Positions 19,539 to 31,772 of a stretch of 64,000 bases of DNA are shown here, piece by piece. Under the pieces are notes generated by a model. The model was not told where the DNA came from and made no database searches. It worked only from the letters and a program-made list of their open reading frames with translations. The position numbers were made by a program, and so were the translations under genes. This DNA is from Tausonia pullulans. Its lineage: Eukaryota; Basidiomycota; Tremellomycetes; Cystofilobasidiales; Mrakiaceae. The stretch lies in assembly GCA_951802195.1 (NCBI GenBank), contig OX637626.1, positions 1-64,000 of the forward strand, read 5' to 3'. Positions within the stretch are counted from its first letter, which is position 1. The number at the start of each line of letters is the position of its first letter.

Positions 19539-22500
19539 ATGTCGCGGGTCAACTCATCGTCGGACAAGGGACCCTCGCTCCCCGGCGCCATCGCGTCCCT
19601 TCGGCGCAAGACATCCAACATCCCGGCGTCGTCCATGGTCTACACCACCCAGCGGAGGCCCGGCGCGGGAACCGCCTCTCAGGACTCCAAGGCCAAGGGT
19701 GCGGGCTAGTTGCTTCCAGGCGAGGGAGAGGGGAAGGGGTGGGAGAACGAAAGGCGCAACACACTGACCCCTTCATGTGTGCCCCATGATGTCCCCTCCG
19801 TCTGCCTGACCTCTTCAGACAAGCGAACGACGCGGCTGGTCTCGGACAAGCTCAAGAAGCGTCTCTCGATGCGTTACGCCGAGTCGGACGCTCCCCAGCT
19901 CCCGCCGCCCGCGCTGCCAACCGTCGTCGGAGGCGGTTTCGTCTCTCGCCGTCGTCCGACCATCAACGCCCAGGACTCAACGGCAGGCAGCTGGGGCGGT
20001 GGACCCATCCAAGAGGAGCCATATGAGTACTCGCGCCGCTCAATGGACGACGGCCCCGGCGAGATGGGGATCGTCGAGAGATCTGGAGGCGGGATGCGAC
20101 GCGACCCAGCCACGCTCGACATGGCGCTCATTGGCCAGGAGGGCTTTGATCCGGAGGCTTGTCAGTGTTGTTCTTTCTCATATTCTAGATGCTGCCCTAT
20201 GCTGACGCGTTGTGGAAATTTCTAGACGTCAAGTCTAAGCTCGCCGGCGCATCCGAGAGCGAGATCCAGGCGTTCTCGGCAGCGCTCGAGGCGAGCCAGG
20301 GCGCGACTGCAACCGACGTAAGTGCTCCCTCCTTGATCTCGGTGTCTTGCTCTCGTGTTCACCCTTTGCTCGTGATTTCCAGCTCCAACGAAACGTCTTC
20401 CAAAAGTTGGTCAATCAATGTGACTCGCGTCAATCTTAGCTGACATTGCGCCCGCTCTCTTTCGCAGCTATGCCGAGTTCGTCGTCATCTCCAAAGAGAT
20501 TGCAACACTCGAGAACGATATGCTCGAGCTCAAGGACCTCCTAGGCGAGTGGAAGGGCGTCCCAGAGGCGCTCGTCGGTCTCGAAGATCCGACTCTCGGA
20601 CGTGCGTGACCTCCTCATCCTGTTCCCTACCTCTCCCAACCCGCGGATCAGCTCACCCATTTACATTCATCATCCAGCGAACCGAAGACCTTTGGGTCCA
20701 GACTCCCTCTCTGTTTCGTCGTCCTCACTGGCGGCCAATCGGCGCTCCTCGGTCGCCGACCTTCAGTCCCTTTACCGCACACAAATCACCACCCTCTGGT
20801 CCAGCGTTTCCGGCTCGCAGAAGTTCGTGCCGCTCGTGCCCGGACGACATGTCGTGGCGGAGGCCTCGACCTTTGTCGAGCTCAACCCGGCGACGTACAA
20901 GGTCAAGAACCCCGTCCGCATCTTCCTACTTGAGTGTGTGCTCTGTTTCCCACGCCCGCGCTTGTTGCCCGCCATCTGATCGCGCCTTCGAGTCCAGCGA
21001 CCTCGTCCTCATCGCCGTGATCCGCAAGAATCGGATCCCTGGCAGCCTGAGCGACAAAGGGCGCGGCAACGCTGGAGACGGTTCCGAAGGCCGGGACGGG
21101 ACGCTCGTCGCGGACCGCTGCTACGTTTTGCAGGAGGTCACCGTCGTTGATATGAGGGACTCGGGAGGTGCAATCTGCTCTCCATCTCTCTCATCCCCTG
21201 TCATTCGCCTTCTGAACCCTTTCCCTTCTGCAGACCTCACGAGCGCCATAAAGATCCGCCGGGGCAAGGAGATCGCAATCTTTCGGACGGAGAAGAACGC
21301 CGATAAAAAGTCTTTATTGGCCTCCTTCCGGCAGGTCGCTGAGGCGCTAGCGAACAAGAAGCGCGGCCAGCTCGAAAAGGATCAGGAACGGCGGCGGAGC
21401 ATGTGGCAGGGTGACTTGGGAGTAAGTGCTCGCTGATCTCTTCACAGACCTCCCCCCCCCCCCTCCTTTCCGCTGACCACTCTCATGCCTCAGGCGAACA
21501 CGTCCGGCTCCCTTGCGCCTCCGCCCCTCCCTAACAGCCTTGGAGCGTCGCTCGTCTCGTCCATGCCCGGGTCCCGGAGTTCAGTCATGGCCTGGGAGAC
21601 AGGCGAAAGCTCGACGGACGCACAGGGCAGGAACCTGCGCTGGGTCGACGATCTCGGTGACGAACTCGCGGTCGCAATCGCTGTCCGAAGCTGGGACGAG
21701 GCCGTGGGTCTGGTGGAGAAAGGTAAGTGGAAAAGAGAGCCCGCGCTTGGCACGCAGACCACCTGCTGAATCTTCGCTGGCTCTCACAGCCAAGCTGCAG
21801 CTTGTCCAACTGGGCTCGGACCCTCCAACGGCCACCTTGCTCCGCCAGAAGCTCGCTCCGCTACAGGCGGCGCTCCAAGAGGCCTTATGCGACGACTTGT
21901 CGTCCTCGACCCTTCGTCGATCGGGTGCAATCCAGTTGGTCGCCTTCTTTTACCGACTAGGTCAGGCCGACGTCGCTCGGTCGACCTTTCTCAACGCCCG
22001 AACGGAGATCCTGCGCAGACGGACGCGAACGATCAAGTTTGAAGGCGACATCAGCCTCTACATCGGCGAGCTCGCCGTTGTCAGCTTCATGGGCGTCAAA
22101 AACACGGCCGACTGGTTCACGGCCGCATTCCGGGAGAACGGGATGGCGTCCTGTGCGTCCCCTCTCACCGTTCCGTATACCAAGCGATCGCCCCAAGCTG
22201 ACTCCCCTTTTCTCTCAGTCCTAGTCCAGTGGGCCAAAGAACAGGTTGAGACCTTCGCTTCTATGTTTCGTCGCCAAGTCTACGGCTCGGACGTAGACCC
22301 GGCCGTCGTCGAGGAATCACTAGAAGTGACCCGGATCCAAAGCAAGAAGGTCGGCCGCCTCTTCCCTTCCCTGCTCTTCGCTTCCTCCTCTGCCCGCAGC
22401 TGAACGTTCCTCGCGCGTGCACTCACAGCTGCTATATGACATCGGCCTCGACCTCTCCTTCCTCCTACGCGACCTCTTACAAGACCCTCGGTTCACCTCG

Positions 22501-22983
22501 GCCAATAACACCTCCTCTTCCTCTTCGACCTCGCGAAGCCGACCTTCTTCGCCAACAGTGCTCTCCCCGGGGACCGCCAGCAGCCCGTCGTCCTCTTTCG
22601 CCGCTCCGCCACCGCTGCCCATGCCTCCTCTTCCCACATCTCCGTCTAAACAGCCGATGACGGCCTCCTCGGCGGCGGCGACGTCTCGTCCTCCTCGAGC
22701 AGGGCAGCCCCCTCCTTTCGCTAGCCGGTCCGTCTCAACAACTTCCACCACCGCCGCGCCCACTGCTCCGGGCCCACCTTCGCCGTCGGACGTGGACGCT
22801 ACATCTACGCAGCCAACCTCCTCTTACCCCGTCAGCACGAGCAGTGCCTCAGGTGCAGCTTCGCCGCCCCCGAGGCCGCCCAGGAGAGATAGGCGGCTGA
22901 CGGAGAGTGGGCGTCGTCCACCGGCTCTGCCGGCGCCGACAAGGAAGGAGACGGGGCCACCGACGCTTGGGAGTGCGATCTGA
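19539..22983 (+). CDS. EXO84: Exocyst complex component Exo84
   Basis: Multi-exon gene from the ATG at 19539 (MSRVNSSSDKGPSLPGAIAS) to the stop at 22981-22983. Early exons are 19539-19698, 19819-20160, 20226-20320 and a 23-nt exon at 20383-20405. Family features include DKRTTRLVSDKLKKRLSMRYA, VKSKLAGASESEIQAF, LQRNVFQNYAEFVVISKEI with a heptad-type helix (ATLENDMLELKDLL), a PH-like middle domain (PLVPGRHVVAEA, RKNRIPGS), and helical C-terminal domains (LRWVDDLGDELAVAIAVRSW, DLSFLLRDLLQD). The protein ends in a long Ser/Pro-rich tail. Exo84 is a subunit of the exocyst, which tethers secretory vesicles to the plasma membrane. The name of the complex is certain from the pattern; some internal borders are approximate. 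Confidence 0.88.
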
Positions 22984-23142
22984 TTGATGTCGATTACACG
23001 AGGGAGAGGGACTTGATATGCACATCGGTTGCCGTATATAAAAAAGAGCGGAAAGGAAACCAGATGAAAAGGGGAAAGTCCGTCCGTCTAGACCTGCAGG
23101 TTGAAGAAACGGTCAGGTGATAGGAGGCAGCAGACGAAGAAA

Positions 23143-25370
23143 TCAGGGACGAACAAGGGTGTAGCCTCCATCGACGTTGAGGTTGACACCAGTGGTGAAA
23201 CTGGCCGAGAAAGGATTCCAAATCAGAAACATTCCGTGCTTGGGCAAGATGCAGGCAGGGACTTACGCGGCCGCGTCGGATGACAGGTAAATGATTGCGC
23301 CCTTGAGGTCCTCGGGCTCACCCATGCGGCCCTGAGGGGTAAGCGAGACCCAAGTGTCCTGAAAAACAGTATCAAAGTACGTCAGCGAAAGAAAGATGCC
23401 GTATGATTTAGAGGGTGAACGATACGCACCCGGAGGGCAGTGTCCTTGTCAAGAATCGTCTTGGTGAGCGAGGTGAGCATGTATCCCGGGCTCAGGCAGT
23501 TGACGCGCACGCCCTTTGTAGCAAGCTCAACAGCCATGCTGGAAGCAAGATGGCGGACGGCAGCCTCTGTGGAAAGGTGAAAGCGTGGGATGTTCAGCGA
23601 GCGAAGCAAAGTCGGGCAAAAGAAGAGATGCCAACTTACTAGAGGCGCTATGAAGAAAACGGACAAAATACGTCAGCGGATATCAATCAAGTCGTGGCAG
23701 ATCTAGCTAACTTGTAGGGCGCCTGCGCCTGACTTCAAGAGGCAGATGATAAACCAGACGATCAACAGACGTCAGCGGACGGTTCTAGCGGTAGATCAAT
23801 CTCGATCCGCACTCACGGAACGTTGACAATCGAAGAGCTCATCTGCGGAGATCGCTAGTGTCAACAGACAATCCTCAGGAGATGCGAAGGACCGACTCAC
23901 GGATCCGACCATGACGATGGCTCCTCCAGGCTTAGTATTGTCCGAGCTGATCATGTGCTTTGCGGCCTCACGAGCGCAGAAGTAGGTCTACAGAGAACCC
24001 GTCAGATAAAGCTAGAAAAACAGTCAATTGCCAAAGTACGCACGCCGTTGACGTTGACATCCCAGAGGAGGTTCAGCCGGTCCGTCGGGTAGTCAAGGCA
24101 TGAGAAATTCTCGACGATGCCAGCGCTAGAGGTGGGAAAAAAAAATGTCGTGAGTCCGCAGATAGGATAATCGAACTCGGAGTAGCAACACATACGCGGT
24201 GACGAGGACTAGAGGCGAGTTAGAACACAACGAGATGTCAGTGGCGCGCAAATGTTGCGCGTCCTGAGGCTCGCGTATAACGGAATAAAGCGAGCGTACC
24301 GTCAATGCGACCCCACTGAGCAAACAAAGGGGGACCGAGTTAATCAGAAAAGGTTGGGCCAATATCGGTAAGTCAGAGAGTGACAGACCTTTTTGACGAT
24401 CGCGTCCATGGCGTCCTTAACTCCCTGCTCCTTGGCGACGTTGACACCGAGTCCGATGCACTCAACCTCGCCCTTTTTGCATTCGAGGTGCTCGACTTCC
24501 AAGCAAGTGAGGTCAGCTGGAGCCCCGCCAGCATTTCGATAACTTTGTTGGCTTACCAGACCATTCGATGATGTCCTGAGCAGCCCGCTCCGAATCGTCC
24601 TTGTCCAGGTCGAGGATCGCCACCTTGTTGCTTCCTGACTCGACGAATGTCCGGGCGAACCTAGTGATGGACGGCAGCGTCAGAATATCAGCAATACGTT
24701 AGAATGTGCAGCTTACGGACATGTTTCCAAGGCCACGGGCGGCTCCAGTGATGACCTGTGAAGACGATGGAAGGGCAGTGAGAACAGTCGGACAGCCGGC
24801 GAGCGCGACAGAGAGTGCGACTCACAACGACCTTCCCCTCCATTGAGAGCGAGGCAAGGGTCCTCTGGTTGTGCCGTCCGTGGTTGGGTCCAGCGGTCTT
24901 GTGGCCGACTAAGGAGCGAGGGCGAAAGGAGAGCGACAGCAATCAGCCACGTCATCCCGCACATGGACGTCCTCCGGCCATCTCGCTGGTACGAACGGTC
25001 GTCTCCCAGCTCGTTGGGGTCGTATTCGAACTCGAAAGTCTCGTCCACGGTGGCGTGCGAGGGCTGACCCTGGGTCTATGGGAGGGGGAGACGGGGAAAG
25101 AGTTGGGCAGGCAGAAGATGGAACAGACGGACGTCAGCTTGGGGAGCAGCCCCAGATACAGGTAACGAGGTGGCAACATACAGCCTTGCGGTGAGCGTCA
25201 TACTGAGCAGCCCGCTCAGCGTCGGTCTCTGCCCAAGCAGAGCTGACAGAGAAGGAGCGACGATGAAGGGCGGCGAGGAGTGGAGAAGAGGAGACAGCTC
25301 GAGAGCTGAAGGCGGCCGGACGAATAGCACGCGCTAGGGCAGTGCGGGCGAGGTAGGAGGAGGGAGACAT
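23143..25370 (-). CDS. Short-chain dehydrogenase/reductase with N-terminal presequence
   Basis: Starts at the ATG at 25370 with an Arg/Ser/Ala-rich, acid-free leader (MSPSSYLARTALARAIRPAA, then a RRSFSVSSAW stretch) typical of mitochondrial targeting. A linker of roughly 60 residues follows. The Rossmann fold has VVVITGAARGLGNMFA as the cofactor loop and an ILDLDKDD strand end. The active site is the Ser in VGSMSSS, then Y-N-A-S-K in APYNASKAAVRHL, with RVNCLSPGYMLTSLTK and an end VNLNVDGGYTLVRP, stop at 23143. The family resembles fungal mannitol/arabitol dehydrogenase-type SDRs; substrate is not assigned. Exons around the active site are tiny: 26 nt (23817-23842), 21 nt (23712-23732) and 8 nt (23640-23647). 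Confidence 0.83.
23640..23647 (-). other. 8-nt exon of the SDR gene
   Basis: CGCCTCTA lies between a cttcatag acceptor and a gtaagt donor. Joined to TAC-AA upstream and AG-GCT downstream it gives Tyr-Asn-Ala-Ser-Lys, the SDR catalytic motif. Confidence 0.82.
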
Positions 25371-25960
25371 AACTCGGGGCAGAAGAAAAAGGGATGGGGG
25401 AGAGAGATGAGGTTGGGAGGTGAAATGCGAGCTGAATATTGGTGTTGTTCGTTCGCCCGCTCCCTCCATCCTCGGCTCGCGGTCCGATCATCCGAAGCTC
25501 CCAGCGTTCTTCTTCCATTCCAGCTGGATCCTTGACTGCATCATTCGCTTCTATGGCATCGAGACATCAAGAAGGCCGTGCCTCATGACTGAGGAAAGAC
25601 GTACTCCTCCCCTTGCTTGACGGCCATTCTCAGTTCCTCCGGGGCTCGGCTCCGCCCATCATTCATTTATTCATATATCGTGGGCCCCGGACTCCTACGT
25701 ACAAGACGCCATCCGTTCAGGTCCTCCTCCCCATGCCAACCACAAACTTAACCCCATCTTTCATGCTTGGCGGCAGCAACCTCCTCCTGCTCCTCCCGAG
25801 ATGAGATCATGCTCTCCCCGCTTGACTTGAAGAAGAATGAGAAGTCATGCGGTTTCCATGACGACAGCGTCCTCCGACTTTCCGGCGCGCCAGCCATGGA
25901 GCCACGCGAGCAACGCTGCTGCCTCCTGTCCTCCCTCTCCGAACCACCAAGAACGAGTGC
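25371..25960. promoter_or_regulatory. Divergent promoter region, SDR and HTS1
   Basis: About 590 bp between the SDR start and the first HTS1 ATG; contains both upstream regions. No other gene is supported. Confidence 0.45.
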
Positions 25961-28553
25961 ATGCACCAGAGCCTCCGCCCGCTCGCCCACGCTTCGACCC
26001 GACTCCAGCCGCTTACCCAGCCAGCCGTCGTCTCCCTCCTCTCGGCCCGCCGCCCCCTTCACTCCAGCTCCTCCCTCTTCTTCTCGTCCATGCCGTCGAC
26101 GGACCAGCTTGCCGCGGACATTGAGGCCCTTGGGTCCAAGATCCGGCAGATGAAGATCGACAAGGCCGACTGTACCGCCGAGATCACCGAACTCAAGGCC
26201 CTCAAGGCCAAGCTCCCGAAACCGGAGCCCTCGGCTGGTGCCGACGCCGCCAACTCAGGCGGGCCCAAGAAAGGCGAGAAGAAAGGCTCTGCCGCCCACG
26301 GCAAGCTTGTCCTCAAGGTCCCCAAGGTGCGTCGGGAGCAGGCTTGCCTTGTGCTAGCTCTCTAGAGAGCCAGAAGGCGCAGACGAGAAACTGGTACGCG
26401 CGCGCAGGATCCCTCTGACTCCTTGTTCACGGTCGACCGCAGGGCACGCGCGACTTTGCTCCCCAGGATACGACGCTTCGTAAGAAGATCTTCAGCACTC
26501 TCGAGTCTGTCTTTGTCGCCCATGGTGCTGCCACCATCGATACGCCCGTCTTTGAGCTCAAGGACATCCTTGCCGGAAAGTGAGGCCCGCTCGTTCTTTC
26601 CTTTACGCGCCTGTCACTTCTCGTCGCGCTGATACTGACTCTCTCACCTCCAAAGGTACGGAGAGGACTCGAAGCTCATCTACGACCTCCAGGACCAGGG
26701 AGGAGAGCTCTGCTCCCTCCGCTACGACCTCACTGTGCGTCACTTATAGTCGGAGTCGGGGGAAAGAGGCGTCGAGCCACGCGACTGACGCGCTCGCCCT
26801 CCTTTGCACACGCGCGCAACCTGGCAGGTCCCTTTCGCCCGTTACGTCGCGATGAATGGTATCCAGAGCATGAAGCGCTACCACATTGCCAAGGTTTACC
26901 GGCGTGATCAGCCTGTGATGAGCAAGGGTCGTCTACGCGAGTTTTACCAATGCGTTCGTCGTCGCGTCGTCGTGTCTCGATCGTTTTTTGTCGCCCGGTC
27001 GCCTTGAACAGATCTTGTACTCATCCTTGCAGGATTTCGACATCGCCGGGTCGTACGACTCGATGGTCCCTGACGCTGAGGTCCTTGCCGTCCTCTGCGA
27101 GAGCCTGACCAAGCTCGACATCGGCGATTTCACCGTCAAGGTTCGGCAAGCGCGAATCCCGCTTAAAATGCGTACACATCTAACCCCTGTCTCTCAACCT
27201 TCAGATCAACCACCGCAAGATTTTGGACGGTATCTTTGCCCTCTGCGGCGTTCCAGCCGCCTCGACGCGCGCCATCAGCTCTGCCGTCGACAAGCTTGAC
27301 AAGGTACATCCCATTTGCCTCTCATGGCTCGCCCTTGACTCAGGCTAATGCGCCCCACCGTCTGGTTACAGTCGCCCTGGGAGGTCGTCAAGAAGGAGAT
27401 GGTCGAGGAGAAGAACCTGGACCCAGCCGTAGCTGATAAGATCGGGGAGTACGTCAAGCTCAAGGGTGAGTCGTCGCCTTCCACGCGCCCTCTCCATCGC
27501 GTGTGTTATACTGACAAGCCGCCTTCCTTTATCCAGGCAAGGGCTTCGAACTCCTTGCCCAGCTTGAGGCAGACTCGGCCCTCACCGGCAACGCGACCGC
27601 CGCCGAGGGTCTTAAGGACATGCGGGTTCTTTTCGAGTATCTCGAGGTCTTCGACGTCCTCGACAAAATGTCGTTCGACCTCTCCCTCGCTCGCGGCCTC
27701 GACTACTATACGGGCATCATCTATGAGGCCGTCACAGAGGGTTCAGCCCCCCCGGCGTTCGCCGCTTCAGAGACGACCGCGCTCCCGGCGATGACTGAGA
27801 AGCCTAAGAAGAACAAAAGCAAGGACGCTGAGGGCGAGGAGGAGCTCGATGAGAACTCGGTCGGCGTCGGATCGATCGCGGCTGGAGGTCGGTACGACAA
27901 CCTCGTCGGCATGTTCGCTCAGTCAAGCGGAGGCGCCAAGCCGGGCAAGGGTCTCGTCCCTTGTGTTGGTGTCTCGGTCGGTGTTGAGAGGGTTTACTCG
28001 ATGTGAGTTGCTTTGCTCACGTCTCCCTTTTTCATACGTGATCTGACGAACCTCGCTCCAGTCTCCTCGCTCGCGAGGCCGAGAAGGAACGCCTGACAGG
28101 TAAGGCGCCCCGGGGCAAGGAGACCGAGGTCTACGTCGCCTCGGTCGGCGAGGGTCTCCTCAAGGAGCGCATGCAGATCTGCAAGGAGCTCTGGGCTGCC
28201 GGCATCAAGGTGAGGCGATGACTAGATCCCTTCTTTCTTCATCGGCGCACCCGACTGACGTCTCTGCCACGCTCACTGCCCGACAGGCCGAGTACATGTA
28301 CAAGGCCAAGCCCAAGAACATCAAGATCCAGTTCGATGTCATTGACCGCGACGCCGTCCCCTTTGCCGTCATCATCGGCGCGTCTGAGATTCGCGACGGC
28401 CAAGTCCGCGTTAAAGATCAGACGCGAACCAAGGAGGAGCTCGCCGCTGCCGAGGGCGTCAACGGTGGCGAGGGCGCGAGCCCCAACGGAGAGCTCGTAT
28501 CGAGAGGGGAGATGATTGCCTGGCTCAAGCAGAGGATTGCCAAGCTTGATTAG
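25961..28553 (+). CDS. HTS1: Histidyl-tRNA synthetase, probably cytosolic and mitochondrial
   Basis: Multi-exon class II synthetase. The upstream ATG at 25961 opens a 43-residue basic, Ser/Leu-rich leader ([20 protein letters not shown] and on) typical of mitochondrial import. A second in-frame ATG at 26090 begins [20 protein letters not shown], a WHEP-like helical region. The catalytic core shows [10 protein letters not shown], motif 2 in [20 protein letters not shown] followed by DFDIAG, and the histidine-binding [10 protein letters not shown]. The C-terminal anticodon-binding domain has [18 protein letters not shown] and [14 protein letters not shown] and ends at KLD. Yeast HTS1 makes both forms from alternative AUGs, so dual targeting is a reasonable inference. 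The stop is 28551-28553. Confidence 0.93.
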
Positions 28554-28933
28554 AGACGAACATGTGACTTTCACGGAGAAAAGGGATAAAGAAAGGAAAC
28601 GACGACAACCAGCGAACAACGCGTTCCTGGAACTGTGCGCGTCGTCGACCGACCAACCACCACCTGCCCTCGCATCTACTAGTCTGCTCAAGTGCTCGGG
28701 GAACATAGCTTTGTCGTCATCCTCGACAACTCTCGATTCTCCGGCGATCTCAGCAGTCGTGTCGTCCTCTCGCTCAGTCACACCCGCTTCTGCCGTCCCG
28801 CCGGCTGCTGCTGGGTCGTCGTCGAATAAGTCGACGGCCGACCCGGAGCTGGAGGCAGCGAAACCCAGGGTCGACTGGTCATCGCACTACTTCCCCGATC
28901 CTCCAGTCACTTATCGGTTCGTCTAGGCTATGA
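28554..28933. other. HTS1-RAD30 spacer with an ATG-less open frame
   Basis: About 380 bp. A plus-strand frame stays open from 28516 to 28926 without any ATG; through a possible gttcgt donor at 28917 it could be joined in frame to the RAD30 exon at 29005. It is either 5' UTR or an unrecognised 5' coding exon. Confidence 0.4.
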
Positions 28934-31772
28934 ATGGCGTTTGTTGCAAGCTACTGGCCACTAGGATCGAGAGTCATAATCCCGCCCTTGCGTCGCTCTC
29001 TCAGGCATGTCCTCTCGCCCCAGAGCTTGAACCCAGCGAACCCGCTTCGGGTTGTCGGTCACTGCGATGTCGATGGTGAGCCTGTTTGCCTGGAGGAATG
29101 CTCCTTGTCGGTCACATTTGACGTCGCTGCTCTCCATACGTGTTGAACCAGCCGCCTACGCCCGTACGCGTCTTGCTCTCGAGAGACCTCGATTAGACGC
29201 AGCTGAACGCCGCCTATCTGCCTCTTCTTCCAGAGTTCGAAGGCGTCCGTCTAGGTCTTGATAAGACAGTCCCTATCGCTGTCCAGCAATGGCAAGGCCT
29301 GGTGCGTCGAGTCCCTCCCTGCTCCAAGCGTAGTCGCGTCGGTCCCCCCCCCCTGACGACGTCTCACCTTTTCTCAGATTGCCGTCAACTACCCCGCCAG
29401 AGAGTTCGGCATTACCCGGCACATGGACATCAACGAGGCACGCAAGAAATGCCCGCAAATCATCGCGTGTCACGTCGCAACGCTCAAGGACGGCGAGAAC
29501 GAGCCGAGATACCACGACGACCCGGATTCACGGACTCACAAGGTTCGCCGTTGGTCACTTTTCACGGTCTCAAGCATCAGCTGCTGAAGGAACATCTCTT
29601 CGTCTTCCTCAGGTCAGCCTCGAGCCATATAGGCGGGAGAGCGTCAAGATCATCAAGGTTTTCCAGCGAGCATGCCCAACAGGGGAAGTCGGTGAGTTCT
29701 AATTGCCGCCATCTCCTCTGCACGCACCACTGAGCCGACCGTCTTTCTGCGATCGCCGCATGGAAAAGAAAAAGCTTCCATCGACGAAGCCTACCTCGAC
29801 CTCAGTCTCCCCGTTCGGAATCTCCTTCTCTCGCGCTACCCAGAGCTCGCCCAAGCCCCCGGTGGCGACCTCGACGCCTCACTCCCGCCTGCTCCGACCC
29901 TCGACTGGAAGGCCACTGAGTGGGGTATTATCCCCAACGGCGATGGACCTCATCGGGGCGGCTGGGCAGACGTCGCGCTCTGGTTGGGTGGGGAGATCAT
30001 GGAGCAGGTGAGGAAGGCCGTCGAGGATGAGCTAGGGTACACGACAAGTGCGGTGAGTGACTGTACTCTTGTATCTCTTTCGATGAAGAGCCATCTCTCA
30101 AACTCACCTCTCTGTCTCTTCCCGGCGTCAGGGTATTGCGCACAACAAGATCATGGCCAAGCTCTGCTCGTCGTTTAAAAAGCCCCGCGCTCAGACAATC
30201 CTTCGGACCTCAGCACTTCCTCACTTTCTGCCCGACACACAGTTCCGAAAGGTGAGTCATCTAGCCATCTGTCGTTTTGGCAAAGCTAACTCCTTTCTTT
30301 CGGTCTCAGATCCGGCTACTTGGGGGCAAACTCGGTGAGGCCATCGCGACCGATTTTGGCGCCAACCTCGTCAGCGATCTACTGTCAGCTCCTCTTTTTT
30401 TTCGCTCGTATCACACACAAACTTATCCCCACTCTGCTTAGACCGGTCTCGGTGGACGAGATGCAGCGCCGCCTTGGCGAGGACTCTCTCTGGATCTTCA
30501 ACATCCTTCGTGTGAGATGAGCTCTTCTCTCCTTTCACCTTCGCCAGCACACCACTGATTATCTCCCAGGGCATTGACCATGCTGAGGTCAAGGAAAAGT
30601 CTCTCGCCAAGTCGATGCTGGCCTCCAAGAATATGCGGCCGGCGCTGACCTCGCTCGAGCACTCGTTATCGTGGCTTCGGGTCCTCTGCGTCGAGCTCAC
30701 CGGCCGGCTCAGGGAGGCGCGAGAGCTCGACGGCGATGCTAACGGCGAGGGCGGTGTTTGGCCGAAGACACTCGTCCTCAGCTGGCGGGAGCGTGCGTAG
30801 GACGGTCGGATCCCTGGATAAGAGAGCGATGTGTGCCCGCGAGCTCATCTCCACTTGACCCTTGCCTCCACCAGCCGGATCCACTTACAGTCAGAGCAAG
30901 TCGAGACAGGCACCTTTCCCGTTCCATCGGCCGCTCGTCCCAGACGGAACGATCCTCAAGGTTGCGACCCGACTCTTGGCCGAGGTCTTCCAACCGAACC
31001 ACAAGCCCGGCGCTCCGGTCGTCAAGATCATCAGTGCGTTCCCGGTCTGCAGCGCTTCTTTCGTCCGCCCGCCCGCTCGGGATGTCTCTCTGACGTCGGG
31101 AAGCCCATCCTTCATCCTCACACACACAGACCTAGCTCTGAGCTTCACAGGCCTCGAACGCGCGGTGCGTTGTTTCTCCACTTGTTGCTGGCTGCCGGTG
31201 ACAGCTGTGGCTCATCTCGCTTCCTCTCTCTCTGTTCACCCTTCCTCCAGGAGGAAGGTCAACGTGGGATCGAGTCCTTCTTCAGAGTCGGTGTCCCCGG
31301 ACCCAGCGAGTCCTCCTCGTTGTTGCCCGCGGCGGCCGCAGGGCCCTCTCGACCCCGACCCCCGCCCCCTCCATCGCCAACGAAGCGCAAGCGTGTGCTC
31401 CCGGTGTCAGCAGCCTGGAAGGAGGAGGCCGAGGATGCCTCTGCTGGTCCAGGGACGGTCTCCCCCTCGCCGGCGACGTGGATCTGTCCACGGTGCAAGA
31501 AGCGGTTCGACGTCGAGCCGACGACGGCCCTTTGCGAGGAAGCGGCGGGGACGTCGATGCGCAGCGATCGACTCCCGCCGCTGCCGTCGCGGGTCCAGAC
31601 GGAGCACGAGGACTGGCACTTTGCGATGGACCTCAATGAGGAGACGGTCGGAGGTGGGAGCGAGAAGAAGAAGCCGAAGCGGACGGATCTGGGAGCCCGA
31701 GATGGGAGCCACCGCAAGGGGAGCGGTGGTGGCGGCGGCCTGGGAGGCTGGCTTGTCCGCAAGCCGGCGTGA
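28934..31772 (+). CDS. RAD30: DNA polymerase eta (Y family), translesion synthesis
   Basis: Start taken at the ATG at 28934 (MAFVASYWPLGSRV). First exons: 28934-29075, 29152-29163 (12 nt) and 29234-29301. Joined, they read through HCDVDAAYAQFEGVRLGLD, the metal-binding catalytic start of Y-family polymerases, then VPIAVQQWQGLIAVNYPARE, ASIDEAYLDL (second acidic motif), SAGIAHNKIMAKLCSSFKKP, FRKIRLLGGKLGEAI, and GVWPKTLVLSWR in the little-finger region. Near the C-terminus WICPRCKKRF and EHEDWHFAMDL form a C2H2 ubiquitin-binding zinc finger of the UBZ3 kind, and the protein ends KKKPKR..GGWLVRKPA. Pol eta copies past UV-induced dimers in the nucleus. An alternative 5' exon exists upstream. Confidence 0.88.
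29152..29163 (+). other. RAD30: 12-nt exon of RAD30
   Basis: ccgcctacgccc lies between an accag acceptor and a gtacgc donor. It restores the frame from GTC-GAT-G to AG-TTC-GAA, giving D-V-D-A-A-Y-A-Q-F-E, the standard catalytic wording. Confidence 0.8.
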
